Of a stretch of 64,000 nt of DNA, positions 33,733 through 42,800 are shown one piece after another. Both the position numbers and the translations under genes were made by a program. Source of the stretch: Nocardioides sp. 1609 (GTDB lineage Bacteria; Actinomycetota; Actinomycetes; Propionibacteriales; Nocardioidaceae); contig NZ_SPUJ01000010.1 of the NCBI RefSeq assembly GCF_004522105.1, positions 1-64,000 on the forward strand. The letters are read 5' to 3'. Positions within the stretch are counted from its first letter, which is position 1, and each line of letters opens with the position of its first letter. The notes under the pieces are model-generated. The model did not search any database and had not been told where the DNA came from. It saw nothing but the letters and a program-made list of their open reading frames with translations.

Positions 33733-34878
33733 TCAGCCGTTCCTCGGCGGCAGGGCCATCCGGCAGATCTTCCTCGCGACGCTCGCCAGCTGCCTGCCGA
33801 GGGGGCCGGTGTTGTAGGTGAGGCCGTAGCGCTGGCAGATCTCCCGGACCTCCTCGGCGACCTGGGGGTAGCGCCGCGCGGGCAGGTCGGGGAAGAGGTG
33901 GTGCTCGATCTGGTGCGACAGGTTGCCGGTCATCAGGTGGAACAGCGGGCTGCCGGTGATGTTGGCCGAGCCGAGCAGCTGGCGGTAGTACCAGTGCCCG
34001 CGCGACTCGTCCTCGCACTCCTCCTCGGTGAAGGTGGCGACGCCGGCCGGGAAGTGGCCGCAGAAGATGATGTTGAAGGCCCAGACGTTGCGGATCAGGT
34101 TGGCGGTCGCGTTGCCGGCCAGCGTCAGCGGGAACAGCGGGCCGGTCAGCGCGGGGAAGAGCACGTAGTCCTTGAGCGCCTGGCGCCTCACCTTGCGCAT
34201 GATCCCGGCGTGCAGCGCCTTGTTCTCCTCCAGCCGGCGCTTGCCGGCGACGAGGTTCTCGACCTCGAGGTCGTGCATCGCGACCCCCCACTCGAAGAAC
34301 ACCATCAGCAGGAGCGCGTAGAGCGGGTTGCCGAGGTAGTAGGGGTGCCACTTCTGGTCCTCGTCCATCCGGAGGATGCCGTAGCCGATGTCGCGGTCCT
34401 TGCCGAGGACGTTGGTGAACGTGTGGTGGATGTAGTTGTGGCTGTACTTCCACTGCTCGCCGGGGCAGACGTTGTCCCAGTCGTACATGCGGGAGTTGAG
34501 GCCCGGGTCGCCCATCCAGTCGTACTGGCCGTGCATGACGTTGTGGCCGATCTCCATGTTCTCGATGATCTTGGAGACGGCGAGCGCGCCGACCGCGAGC
34601 GGCCAGGCGGGCGGCAGGTAGAACAGCGCGCGGCCGGCCACCTCGAAGCCGCGCTGGATCCGCACGACCCGCCGGATGTAGTCGGCGTCCTCCTCGCCGA
34701 GGTCGTCGAGGATGCGCCGGCGGATGGCGTCGAGCTCGGCGCCGAACGCGTCGAGCTGCTCGGCGGTGAGCTTCCTCGTCGCCTCGACGTCGATCGCATC
34801 GCGCACCGGGTCGAGGAGCGGGTCGAGGAGCGGGTCGAGGAGCGGGTCGAGGTGGTCAAGCTGGGGTGCGGTGGTCAT
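33733..34878 (-). CDS. desA3: Membrane acyl-CoA/acyl-lipid desaturase (DesA3-like)
   Basis: 381 residues from ATG 34878. The three histidine boxes are HNVMH (in ENMEIGHNVMHGQYDWM), HNYIHH and HQIEHH, defining a di-iron membrane desaturase. The text around them closely matches M. tuberculosis DesA3 (KIIENMEIGHNVMHGQ, LGSAN). It introduces a double bond into stearoyl-type chains, with electrons from the adjacent reductase. The N-terminus holds an unusual DPLL tetrapeptide repeat encoded by a 12-bp tandem repeat. It is 11 bp downstream of the reductase gene, so they form one operon. Confidence 0.92.
   Translation of the reverse strand: MTTAPQLDHLDPLLDPLLDPLLDPVRDAIDVEATRKLTAEQLDAFGAELDAIRRRILDDLGEEDADYIRRVVRIQRGFEVAGRALFYLPPAWPLAVGALAVSKIIENMEIGHNVMHGQYDWMGDPGLNSRMYDWDNVCPGEQWKYSHNYIHHTFTNVLGKDRDIGYGILRMDEDQKWHPYYLGNPLYALLLMVFFEWGVAMHDLEVENLVAGKRRLEENKALHAGIMRKVRRQALKDYVLFPALTGPLFPLTLAGNATANLIRNVWAFNIIFCGHFPAGVATFTEEECEDESRGHWYYRQLLGSANITGSPLFHLMTGNLSHQIEHHLFPDLPARRYPQVAEEVREICQRYGLTYNTGPLGRQLASVARKICRMALPPRNG
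34808..34852. repeat. 12-bp tandem repeat in the desaturase N-terminus
   Basis: GGGTCGAGGAGC occurs three times in a row (34808-34843) plus a 9-base partial copy. It encodes Leu-Asp-Pro-Leu repeats on the minus strand. The unit is a multiple of three, so copy-number change would alter length without a frameshift. Confidence 0.8.
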
Positions 34879-34889
34879 GGCGTTCCCTC

Positions 34890-36017
34890 TCAGAGCTCGA
34901 CTGCGCAGTCGCCGACGGGGGCGCTGACGCAGATCTGGATGTCCTCGTCGGGAGCCGACGAGGTGGCACCGGTCAGCACGTTGCGGACGGTGCCCTCGGT
35001 CTTGCGGGAGGTGCAGGAGAAGCAGATGCCCATCCGGCAGCCGGACTCGGGACGGAGACCGAGTGCCTCGGCCTGCTCGAGCAGGGTCGCGCCGGTGTTG
35101 GTGCCCTCGGCGCCGGAGCGGGTGAAGGCCACGTCGCCCCCGGCGCTGCCGGCGCCGGCGCGCGGGGCCTTGAAGAGCTCGGTGCGCAGCCGGGACGAGC
35201 CGGCGTACGCCGTGGTGACCAGGTCGGTCAGCCCGGACGGGCCGCAGACCCAGGTGTCGGTGTCGCGGTAGGCCGGCACCAGCCGGCGCAGCTCGAGCTC
35301 CGAGAACACCTGCTCGCCGTGGCGCAGGTGCACCGTGACGTCGTTGTCGGCCGCGGCGATCGCGGCGAGCTCGTCGGCGTAGATCTGGTCCTCGGGCGAG
35401 CGGGCGTAGTGCAGGAAGGTCACCTTGCGGCCCGCCCGGCCGTCGTACCCGTCGCGCAGCAGGGTGCGCAGGATCGACATGGCCGGGGTGATGCCCGACC
35501 CACCGGTGAGGAGGAGCAGGTGATTGTTGGTCGGGGTCGCGGGGCTCTCGTCGAGGGTGAAGGCACCCTGCGCCTGGCTGAGGTGCAGCACGGTGCCGGG
35601 TCGGACCTCGCCGAGCGCCTTCGAGACGCTCTGGCGTCCGTCGGCGTCCTCGTGGGCCCGGACGGTCAGGGTGATCTGCTCCCCCGGCACCGATGCGGCC
35701 GAGGAGACGGTGAAGCAACGGGTGAGCCGCTTGGCCGAGCCGGGGAGGTCGATGCCGACCTGCACGTACTGACCGGCGCGGTGCCCACGCCAGGTGGACG
35801 TCGGCTGCAGCACGACGGTGGCGACCGACGGCGTCTCCCGGCGGACCTCGACGACGCGGGCGCGGACCTCCTCGGCGGCCCACATCGGGTTCACCAGCTC
35901 GAGGTAGCGGTCGACGCCGTGCGGCGAGGCGAGAGCGGCCAGGACGCGGGAGCGCAGCACCCGCGTGCCCCACGAGAGTCCGGGGGTCGGGGCCGGCGAT
36001 GGGGCGGTGGTGCTCAT
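34890..36017 (-). CDS. Ferredoxin-NADP-reductase-type electron transfer protein for the desaturase
   Basis: 375 residues. The FAD domain is RAGQYVQVGIDLPGSAKRLT then RCFTVSS. The NAD(P)-binding region is LLLLTGGSGITPAMSILRTL and WVCGPSGLTDLV. The C-terminal plant-type 2Fe-2S domain has ligands in ESGCRMGICFSC and a last Cys in IQICVSAPVGDC. This is the Rv3230c-type partner that passes NADPH electrons to DesA3. The ATG lies 10 bp from a perfect palindrome. A length of 375 fits the family. Confidence 0.92.
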   Translation of the reverse strand: MSTTAPSPAPTPGLSWGTRVLRSRVLAALASPHGVDRYLELVNPMWAAEEVRARVVEVRRETPSVATVVLQPTSTWRGHRAGQYVQVGIDLPGSAKRLTRCFTVSSAASVPGEQITLTVRAHEDADGRQSVSKALGEVRPGTVLHLSQAQGAFTLDESPATPTNNHLLLLTGGSGITPAMSILRTLLRDGYDGRAGRKVTFLHYARSPEDQIYADELAAIAAADNDVTVHLRHGEQVFSELELRRLVPAYRDTDTWVCGPSGLTDLVTTAYAGSSRLRTELFKAPRAGAGSAGGDVAFTRSGAEGTNTGATLLEQAEALGLRPESGCRMGICFSCTSRKTEGTVRNVLTGATSSAPDEDIQICVSAPVGDCAVEL

Positions 36018-36026
36018 GGCGCCTCC

Positions 36027-36054
36027 GTTTCGGTGTACGTCTGTACACCGAAAC
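36027..36054. promoter_or_regulatory. Perfect 12-4-12 palindromic operator between the reductase and the TetR gene
   Basis: GTTTCGGTGTAC, spacer GTCT, GTACACCGAAAC. The palindrome lies 10 bp upstream of the reductase ATG and 78 bp upstream of the TetR ATG, overlapping the desaturase operon's control region. It is the obvious binding site for the divergent FabR/DesT-like regulator. Confidence 0.8.
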
Positions 36055-36131
36055 CATTCCGGAGGTCCCGCACGCGGTCAAGACCTCCGCACGGTGAGCG
36101 TGGACACACGTGCACTGGCTAGGATCGGCCG

Positions 36132-36752
36132 ATGACCGAGACCCGGGTCGAGCGCAAGGAGCGGACCCGCCGCGCCCTCCTCGACGCCACGCTCACGCTC
36201 TGCGAGGACAGCAGCCTGGTCGCCCTCTCGCTGCGCCAGGTCACCAAGGAGGTCGGCATCGTGCCGACCGCGTTCTACCGGCACTTCGACTCCCTCGACG
36301 ACCTCGGCCTGGCGCTCGTCGACGAGTCGTTCGTGTCGCTGCGGGCGATGCTGCGCGAGGTCCGCAGCAGCGATCCGACGTTCCGCGACATCGTCGACCG
36401 GTCGGTCGACATCCTCGTCACCCACGTGCACCAGCAGCGCCAGCACTTCGAGTTCATCGTCCGCGAGCGCGCGGCCGGTCCACTGCCGGTCCGTGAGGCG
36501 ATCCGCCACCAGGTCGAGCTCGCCGAGCGCGAGCTGGCCACCGACCTGGCCCGGATGCCGGGCACCGAGCCGTGGTCGGCCTCCGACCTGCGCGTCCTGT
36601 CGACCCTGATCGTCGGGGCGATGGTCAGCACCGCCGAGGCGATCCTGGTCGCCGCCGGCCGGCTCGACCTCGAGAGGGAGGTCGCCGAGACCGCCCGCAC
36701 CCAGCTGCGGATGGTGCTCGTCGGCGCACTCAACTGGACCTCGCGAGCCTGA
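36132..36752 (+). CDS. FabR/DesT-like TetR-family regulator of fatty-acid desaturation
   Basis: 206 residues. N-terminal HTH: RRALLDATLTLCEDSSLVAL, then LRQVTKEVGIVPTAFYRHFD. The following SLDDLGLALVDESFVSLRAM segment is characteristic of the FabR/DesT group, which senses the saturated to unsaturated acyl-CoA ratio. Its position, divergent from the reductase-desaturase operon with a shared palindrome, supports repression of that operon. The effector is inferred from family knowledge. Confidence 0.88.
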   Translation: MTETRVERKERTRRALLDATLTLCEDSSLVALSLRQVTKEVGIVPTAFYRHFDSLDDLGLALVDESFVSLRAMLREVRSSDPTFRDIVDRSVDILVTHVHQQRQHFEFIVRERAAGPLPVREAIRHQVELAERELATDLARMPGTEPWSASDLRVLSTLIVGAMVSTAEAILVAAGRLDLEREVAETARTQLRMVLVGALNWTSRA

Positions 36753-36797
36753 GCGCGTCCGCTGCGCCGTCGTCGCGCGGCTCCTAGGGTGTTCGGC

Positions 36798-38267
36798 ATG
36801 GAGCACGAGGAGTACGCGCAGCACGACGCCGTCGGCCTGGCCGAGCTGGTCCGCACCGGGCAGAGCACGCCCGCCGAGCTGCTGCGGGCGGCCCGCGAGC
36901 GGATGGCGGCGGTCAACGACCGGATCAACGCGATCGTCGTCGACGTCGACCCGCCCGACGACGCGAGCACGGACGGACCGTTCGCCGGCGTCCCGTTCCT
37001 CGTCAAGGACCTCGGCCAGGACGTCCGGCACTACCCCACCAGCGGCGGCTCGCGGTCGCTGTCGACGCTGCCGGCCACCGAGCACGCGACGGTCGTGCAG
37101 CGCTGGCTGGACGCCGGCCTGGTGATCTTCGGCAAGACCAACACCCCCGAGTTCGGCGCGAAGGGCATCACCGAGCCCGAGCTCTACGGTCCGGCCCGCA
37201 ACCCCTGGAACACCGACCACACGCCCGGCGGCTCCTCCGGCGGTGCGGCCGCCGCGGTCGCGGCCGGCATCGTCCCGTGCGCCGGTGCCAGCGACGGCGG
37301 CGGGTCGATCCGGATCCCCGCGTCCGCGTGCGGCCTGTTCGGGCTCAAGGCCACCCGCGGCCTCGTCCCGGCCGGCCCCGCCCAGGGCGAGCCGCTCGGC
37401 GGGACGGCGACCCACGGCGTCATCTCCCGCAGCGTCCGTGACAGCGCCGCGATGCTCGACCTGCTCGCCGGGGCGATCCCGAGCTCGCCGTACCTGCCCC
37501 GGATGGCGGAGGGCAGCTACGCCGACGCCGCGCTGCGCGAGCCCGGCCGGCTGCGGATCGCGGTCTGCACGGCGAGCGCCATCAACCCCGACCCCGACCC
37601 CGAGGCGACCGCCGCGACCACGGCGGCCGCCGAGCTGCTCGAGCAGCTCGGGCACGACGTCGAGGTGCTCGACGTCCAGCCGTTCGACGACGCCACGCTG
37701 GCCAAGGACTTCCTCACCAGCTGGTTCGTCTACTGCGCCTTCTCCGTCGACGAGGCGAAGCGGCTCACCGGCAGCGGCGACGGCGGGTTCGAGGCCGACA
37801 CGCTCACCATGGCCGCGCTCGGCCGGGCGACCAGCCCGGTCGACTTCGTGCGCTCCCTGGAGAACCGGCACGCCCACGTACGCCGCCTGGCCGAGTTCCA
37901 CGAGACCCGCGACCTGCTGCTCACGCCCACCACCGCGACCGCTCCCCCGCGCATCGGCGCCTTCGACGCACCGCTGCCCGTGCGCCTGGCCCAGAAGGCG
38001 CTGCTGACCGCGCGCTCCGCCAGCGTCCTGCGCCTGACGCCGATCGTCGAGACGATGATCAGCCAGAACCTCGGCTGGGTGCCCTACACGCAGCTGGCGA
38101 ACCTGACCGGACGCCCGGCGATGACGGTGCCGCTGCACTGGACCGCGGCCGGGCTGCCGATCGGCGTCCAGCTCGTCGGCCGGCTCGGTGCCGACGCGCA
38201 GCTGCTCAGCCTGGCCGGCCAGCTCGAGGACGCCCAGCCGTGGGCCGACCGGCGTCCCACGCTCTGA
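36798..38267 (+). CDS. Amidase signature family enzyme
   Basis: 489 residues from ATG 36798. The Ser-cisSer-Lys triad is present: Lys in KTNTPEFG upstream of GGSSGGAAAAVAAG, and nucleophile Ser in ASDGGGSIRIPASACG. The full amidase signature continues to GLKATRGLVP. Substrate candidates include aryl/acyl amides, nylon oligomers or 6-aminohexanoate dimers. There is no GatB or GatC nearby and the family branch is not the GatA subunit. Confidence 0.88.
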   Translation: MEHEEYAQHDAVGLAELVRTGQSTPAELLRAARERMAAVNDRINAIVVDVDPPDDASTDGPFAGVPFLVKDLGQDVRHYPTSGGSRSLSTLPATEHATVVQRWLDAGLVIFGKTNTPEFGAKGITEPELYGPARNPWNTDHTPGGSSGGAAAAVAAGIVPCAGASDGGGSIRIPASACGLFGLKATRGLVPAGPAQGEPLGGTATHGVISRSVRDSAAMLDLLAGAIPSSPYLPRMAEGSYADAALREPGRLRIAVCTASAINPDPDPEATAATTAAAELLEQLGHDVEVLDVQPFDDATLAKDFLTSWFVYCAFSVDEAKRLTGSGDGGFEADTLTMAALGRATSPVDFVRSLENRHAHVRRLAEFHETRDLLLTPTTATAPPRIGAFDAPLPVRLAQKALLTARSASVLRLTPIVETMISQNLGWVPYTQLANLTGRPAMTVPLHWTAAGLPIGVQLVGRLGADAQLLSLAGQLEDAQPWADRRPTL

Positions 38268-38294
38268 GGCCGGACCCGTCGGGCGCTCCGCGCG

Positions 38295-38984
38295 TCAGCG
38301 TCCGGTGAAGGGCACGACCGGACGCACGGTGACCTCCGGGATGGTCGCGTCGTCGGAGAGGTCGAGCACGTGCAGGATCGTGTCCGCCACGGTCTCCGGG
38401 CTGATCCACCGCGCCGCGTCGTAGGCGCGCCCCTCCTGCTCGTGCACCTTCTCCTGCATCGGGGTCGCGGTCCGGCTGGGGAAGACCGTCGTGACGCGGA
38501 CGCCGTTGCCCGCCTCCTCGCCGCGCAGCGCGTCGGCGACGGCGCGCAGCCCGAACTTGGAGGCGGCGTAAGCCGCCCAGTCGGGGTTGGCGACGAGACC
38601 GGCCGAGGAGTTCACGAACACCACGAGCCCGTGCGCGGCGCGCAGCGCGGGCAGCAGGAGCCGGGTCAGCACGACCGGCGCGACCAGGTTGACGTCGAGG
38701 TGCTCCCGCAGCGACGCCGTCGTCACCTCCGCCACCGGCGCGAGGTCCACGACGCCGGCGACGTGGTGCAGCGAGTCGAGCCGGTCGAGCTCGGGAACGA
38801 CCAGCGACGACGGGTCGGCGAGGTCGGCGACGAACGTCTGCGCGCCGGGGTAGCGCTCGGCGAGCTCGGCCGCGCGCCGCGCCGACCGGGCCGGCAGCAC
38901 CAGCTGCTCGTCGCGGACCATCAGGGCCTGCGCGAGCGCGGCGCCGATGCCCGAGCCGGCCCCGGTGACGAGGTGGGTCCCCAT
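38295..38984 (-). CDS. Short-chain dehydrogenase/reductase
   Basis: 229 residues. TGAGSGIG cofactor motif, HHVAGVVD in place of the NNAG element, catalytic VNSSAGLV and YAASK, and FPSRTATPM. A short classical SDR. It converges with the amidase gene (27 bp gap) and is followed upstream by a zinc-type dehydrogenase on the same strand, 55 bp away. The substrate is unknown. Confidence 0.87.
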   Translation of the reverse strand: MGTHLVTGAGSGIGAALAQALMVRDEQLVLPARSARRAAELAERYPGAQTFVADLADPSSLVVPELDRLDSLHHVAGVVDLAPVAEVTTASLREHLDVNLVAPVVLTRLLLPALRAAHGLVVFVNSSAGLVANPDWAAYAASKFGLRAVADALRGEEAGNGVRVTTVFPSRTATPMQEKVHEQEGRAYDAARWISPETVADTILHVLDLSDDATIPEVTVRPVVPFTGR

Positions 38985-39039
38985 CAGCCGACGCGCACCG
39001 GGTCGGCGCTCGCCGGACCGGCGTTCAGGGAACCGGGGT

Positions 39040-40008
39040 TCACCGGGTGAAGACGATTTTGCCGAAGACGTCGCCGCCGGCCATCGCGGCGAACCCGTCG
39101 CGCGCCTCGGTCAGCGGGACCTCACGGCCGACGAGCGGCTTCGTGCCGGTCGCGTCGAGCAGGTTCACCAGCGAGGCGAGCTCGTCGCGGGTGCCCATCG
39201 TCGAGCCGACGACACTGAGCTGGAGGAAGAAGATCCGGGTGAGCTCGGCGTCGTCGAGCTTCGGCCCGGACGTCGTCCCGCTGGTGACGAGGGTGCCGCC
39301 GGGGCGCAGTGCCCGGATCGAGTGCGACCAGGTGGCCCGGCCGACGGTCTCCATGACGGCGTCCACCTTCAGCGGCAGCCGGGCACCGGACTCGAAGACG
39401 TCGTGGGCGCCGATCTCGAGGGCCCGCGCACGCTTGGCCTCGTCGCGGCTGGTGGCCAGGACCCGCAGCCCCGCGGCACGCGCCAGGATGATGCAGGCCG
39501 TCGCGACGCCGCCGCCCGCGCCCTGCACGAGCACGGTGTCGCCGGCGGTGAGGCCGCCGCGGGTGAACAGCATCCGGTACGCCGTGAGCCAGGCGGTCGG
39601 CAGGCAGGCGGCCTCGGCGAACGACAGGGACGCCGGCTTCGGGACGACGTTGCGGCGTGGGACGGCGACCCGCTCGGCGAGCGTGCCCTGGTGCCGCTCG
39701 GAGAGCAGCGAGCGCCTCGGGTCGAAGGTCTCGTCGCCGGTCCACGCGGGGTCGCTGATCACGGCGTGGACGACGACCTCGTTGCCGTCCTCGTCGAGGC
39801 CGGCGGCGTCGCAGCCCAGGATCATCGGGAGCTGCTCCTGCTTGAGACCGACGCCGCGCAGCGACCACACGTCGTGGTGGTTGAGCGAGGCGGCCTTGAC
39901 CTCCACGGTGGTCCAGCCGTCGGGGGCGACCGGGTCGGGTCGCTCACCGAGGACGAGCCCGTCGAGCGGCGAGTCGGGCGAGAAGGACTCTGCGTAAACG
40001 GCGAACAT
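39040..40008 (-). CDS. MDR-family zinc-independent alcohol dehydrogenase/quinone oxidoreductase
   Basis: 322 residues. The GroES-like N-terminus (VEVKAASLNHHDVWSLRGVG, then GCDAAGLDEDGNEVVVH) is followed by a Rossmann domain with VLVQGAGGGVATACIILARA. The structural-zinc Cys cluster of true alcohol dehydrogenases is absent, so it is the quinone-oxidoreductase type. ATG 40008. Divergent from zwf. Confidence 0.87.
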   Translation of the reverse strand: MFAVYAESFSPDSPLDGLVLGERPDPVAPDGWTTVEVKAASLNHHDVWSLRGVGLKQEQLPMILGCDAAGLDEDGNEVVVHAVISDPAWTGDETFDPRRSLLSERHQGTLAERVAVPRRNVVPKPASLSFAEAACLPTAWLTAYRMLFTRGGLTAGDTVLVQGAGGGVATACIILARAAGLRVLATSRDEAKRARALEIGAHDVFESGARLPLKVDAVMETVGRATWSHSIRALRPGGTLVTSGTTSGPKLDDAELTRIFFLQLSVVGSTMGTRDELASLVNLLDATGTKPLVGREVPLTEARDGFAAMAGGDVFGKIVFTR

Positions 40009-40064
40009 CCTGCGAGAGTAGCCGCGTCACCTTCTCGCAACGTGTGAGGTCTACCGTGGAAGAC

Positions 40065-41516
40065 ATGGAGCAGCCGTACGTCATCGTCATCTTCGGCGCG
40101 ACCGGGGACCTGGCCAAGCGCAAGCTGCTACCGGCCCTCCTGCGGCTCGTCGAGGCCAACCTCATGCCCGACTGCCGGGTCATCGGGACCTCCCTCGAGG
40201 AGCTCGACACCGAGCAGTTCGACGTCCTGGCCCGCGCGGCGTGCGAGGAGTTCGGCAAGGGCGACATCACCGACGAGCGCTGGGCACCGTTCTCGGCGCG
40301 GCTGCGCTACATCCCCACCGCGGCCGGCCCGAGTGCCCTGGCCTCGGTGGTCAAGGAGTGCGAGGCCGAGCTGACCGCGGAGATCGGCCCGGTCGAGGTC
40401 GGCCGCCTGCACTACCTGAGCGTGCCGCCCAAGGCCGCGCTCGACGTCATCCACGAGCTCGCCGACGCCGACCTGGTCGACCGGGCCAAGGTCATCATGG
40501 AGAAGCCCTTCGGCACCGACCTGGCCTCGGCGAAGGCGCTCAACGACGAGGTGCACCAGGTCTTCGACGAGGACCAGGTCTTCCGCATCGACCACTTCCT
40601 GGGCAAGGAGGCCGCGCAGAACATCCTGGCCTTCCGGTTCGCCAACGGCCTCTTCGAGCCGATCTGGAACCGCAACTTCATCGACCACGTGCAGATCGAC
40701 GTCCCGGAGACCCTCGGGCTGGAGGGGCGCACCAAGTTCTACGAGTCGACCGGGGCCTACCGCGACATGGTCGTCACCCACCTCATGCAGGTGCTGGCGT
40801 TCATGGCGATGGAGCCGCCGACCACGCTGGCGCCCGGCCCGATCGGCGAGGAGAAGCTCAAGGTCTTCCGCTCGATGCGGCCGATCGAGCCGCACAACGT
40901 CGTCCGCGGCCAGTACGGCGGGTACCGGGGCAAGGAGCAGGTCGCCGACGACTCCGACACCGAGACCTTCATCGCGCTCAAGGTCGAGATCGACAACTGG
41001 CGCTGGGCCGGCGTCCCGTTCTACCTGCGCACCGGGAAGAAGCTCGCCGAGGGCGCCCGGATCATCTCGATCGCCTTCAAGGAGCCCCCGCTCTCGATGT
41101 TCCCTGCGGGCTCGAACGCCGGCACCCAGGGCCCCGACCACCTGACGTTCGACCTGGCCGACCAGTCGCGGATGTCGCTGTCGTTCTACGGCAAGCGCCC
41201 CGGCCCGGGGATGAAGCTGGAGAAGCTGTCGATGCAGTTCGCGACCGTCGACACGACGGCGTCGGGGTACGTGCTGGAGGCCTACGAGCGGCTGATCCAC
41301 GACGCCATGCGCGGCGACCACACGCTGTTCACCTCGGCGGCCGGCATCGAGACGCTGTGGGAGAAGTCGGAGGCGCTGCTGAACAACCCGACCCCGGTCC
41401 GCGGCTACATCCCCGGCTCCTGGGGACCCAACGCGATCCACCAGCTCATCGCCCCGCACGCCTGGCGGCTCCCGTTCGAGCGCACCTGGCGCGACCCGAA
41501 CGCCACCGGCGGCTGA
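40065..41516 (+). CDS. zwf: Glucose-6-phosphate 1-dehydrogenase
   Basis: 483 residues from ATG 40065 (GTG 40056 has a better-placed GAGGT and would add three residues). IFGATGDLAKRKLLPAL is the NADP-binding start. The substrate and active-site peptide RIDHFLGKE is at about residue 180, and EKPFG is the conserved Pro loop. It is the first step of the oxidative pentose phosphate pathway and supplies NADPH. No gnd, tal or opcA is adjacent. Confidence 0.96.
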   Translation: MEQPYVIVIFGATGDLAKRKLLPALLRLVEANLMPDCRVIGTSLEELDTEQFDVLARAACEEFGKGDITDERWAPFSARLRYIPTAAGPSALASVVKECEAELTAEIGPVEVGRLHYLSVPPKAALDVIHELADADLVDRAKVIMEKPFGTDLASAKALNDEVHQVFDEDQVFRIDHFLGKEAAQNILAFRFANGLFEPIWNRNFIDHVQIDVPETLGLEGRTKFYESTGAYRDMVVTHLMQVLAFMAMEPPTTLAPGPIGEEKLKVFRSMRPIEPHNVVRGQYGGYRGKEQVADDSDTETFIALKVEIDNWRWAGVPFYLRTGKKLAEGARIISIAFKEPPLSMFPAGSNAGTQGPDHLTFDLADQSRMSLSFYGKRPGPGMKLEKLSMQFATVDTTASGYVLEAYERLIHDAMRGDHTLFTSAAGIETLWEKSEALLNNPTPVRGYIPGSWGPNAIHQLIAPHAWRLPFERTWRDPNATGG

Positions 41517-41525
41517 GCCGGCCGG

Positions 41526-42743
41526 TCAGGCCCGCGCGACGCCGTCGGCGCGGGCTGCGGCGGACACCGCGGCGGCGACGGCCGGTCCGACCCGCGGGTC
41601 GAACGGCGACGGGATGACGTAGTCCTCGGCGAGGTCGTCGCCCACGAGGTCGGCCAGCGCGGTGGCGGCGGCGACCTTCATGCCCTCGGTGATCGCGCTC
41701 GCGTGCACGTCGAAGGCGCCGCGGAAGATGCCCGGGAACGCCAGCACGTTGTTGATCTGGTTCGGGAAGTCCGAGCGGCCGGTGGCGACGACACGGGCGT
41801 AGCGGTGCGCGACCTCCGGGTGCACCTCGGGCGTCGGGTTGGCCATCGCGAAGATGATCGCCTCGGGGGCCATCCGCGCGACGTCCTCCTCGGGGATCGT
41901 GCCGCCGGAGACGCCGAGGTAGACGTCGGCGCCGTCGAGGACGTCGGCGAGGCTGCCGGTGCGACCGGACCGGTCGGCGGTGATCTCGGCGAGCGCCTTC
42001 TTCACCGGTGTGAGGTCGCCGCGCCCGGAGTGCACGACGCCCTTGCGGTCGGTGACGGCGAGGTCCTCGATCCCGGCCTCGAGCAGGATCTTGGCGATGG
42101 CGACGCCGGCCGCGCCGGCACCGGAGATGACCACGCGGGTCGAGGACGCCGTCCGGCCGGTGAGGCGGAGCGCGTTGGTCAGCGCGGCGAGCGCGACCAC
42201 GGCGGTGCCGTGCTGGTCGTCGTGGAAGACGGGGATGTCGAGGCGCTCCTTGAGGCGGTCCTCGATCTCGAAGCAGCGCGGGGCGGAGATGTCCTCGAGG
42301 TTGACGCCGCCGAAGCTGGGGGCGAGCCGGGCGACGGTCTCGATGATCTCCTCGGTGTCGGTGGTGTCGAGGCAGATCGGGACGGCGTCGACGCCGCCGA
42401 ACTGCTTGAACAGGACCGCCTTGCCCTCCATCACCGGCATCGCGGCCGCCGGGCCGATGTCGCCGAGGCCGAGGACGGCGGTGCCGTCGGAGACGATCGC
42501 CACCACGTTGGGGACCCAGGTGTAGTGCTGGGTCAGCGACGGATCGGCCGCGATCGCCTCGCACACCAGGGCCACGCCCGGCGTGTAGGCGAGCGAGAGG
42601 TCGTCGCGCCCGTCGAGAGCGACCGTCGAGACCGTCTGCATCTTGCCGCCTACGTGCAGGTCGAAGACGGGGTCGCCGGCACGCGGGTGCGAGGCCTTCC
42701 CGCTCACGGTGCCCTCGTCGGTGCCCTGCTCGGTGTCAGCCAC
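41526..42743 (-). CDS. NAD(P)-dependent malic enzyme
   Basis: 405 residues. Catalytic YTPGVA (Tyr) near residue 53, the metal and substrate region VFHDDQHGTAVV, the NAD-binding VISGAGAAGVAIAK, and FAMANPTPE plus SDFPNQINNVLAFPG. The short bacterial form lacks a phosphotransacetylase-like tail. It converts malate to pyruvate with reduction of NAD(P) and, with zwf convergent 9 bp away, could feed NADPH. Start GTG 42743. Confidence 0.93.
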   Translation of the reverse strand: MADTEQGTDEGTVSGKASHPRAGDPVFDLHVGGKMQTVSTVALDGRDDLSLAYTPGVALVCEAIAADPSLTQHYTWVPNVVAIVSDGTAVLGLGDIGPAAAMPVMEGKAVLFKQFGGVDAVPICLDTTDTEEIIETVARLAPSFGGVNLEDISAPRCFEIEDRLKERLDIPVFHDDQHGTAVVALAALTNALRLTGRTASSTRVVISGAGAAGVAIAKILLEAGIEDLAVTDRKGVVHSGRGDLTPVKKALAEITADRSGRTGSLADVLDGADVYLGVSGGTIPEEDVARMAPEAIIFAMANPTPEVHPEVAHRYARVVATGRSDFPNQINNVLAFPGIFRGAFDVHASAITEGMKVAAATALADLVGDDLAEDYVIPSPFDPRVGPAVAAAVSAAARADGVARA

Positions 42744-42800
42744 CTTCGGGATACTTCCACAACGACCGGCACCGGTCCGGCCCGTCCGGAGAGACCCGGA

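Noticed and set aside
34890..36017. Phthalate dioxygenase-type reductase of an aromatic degradation pathway
   Set aside because: The domain order fits, but the 11-bp link to a DesA3 desaturase and the shared operator favour lipid desaturation.
36078..38138. A 686-codon open frame on the minus strand
   Set aside because: It runs antisense through the TetR regulator and amidase genes, which carry full family motifs.
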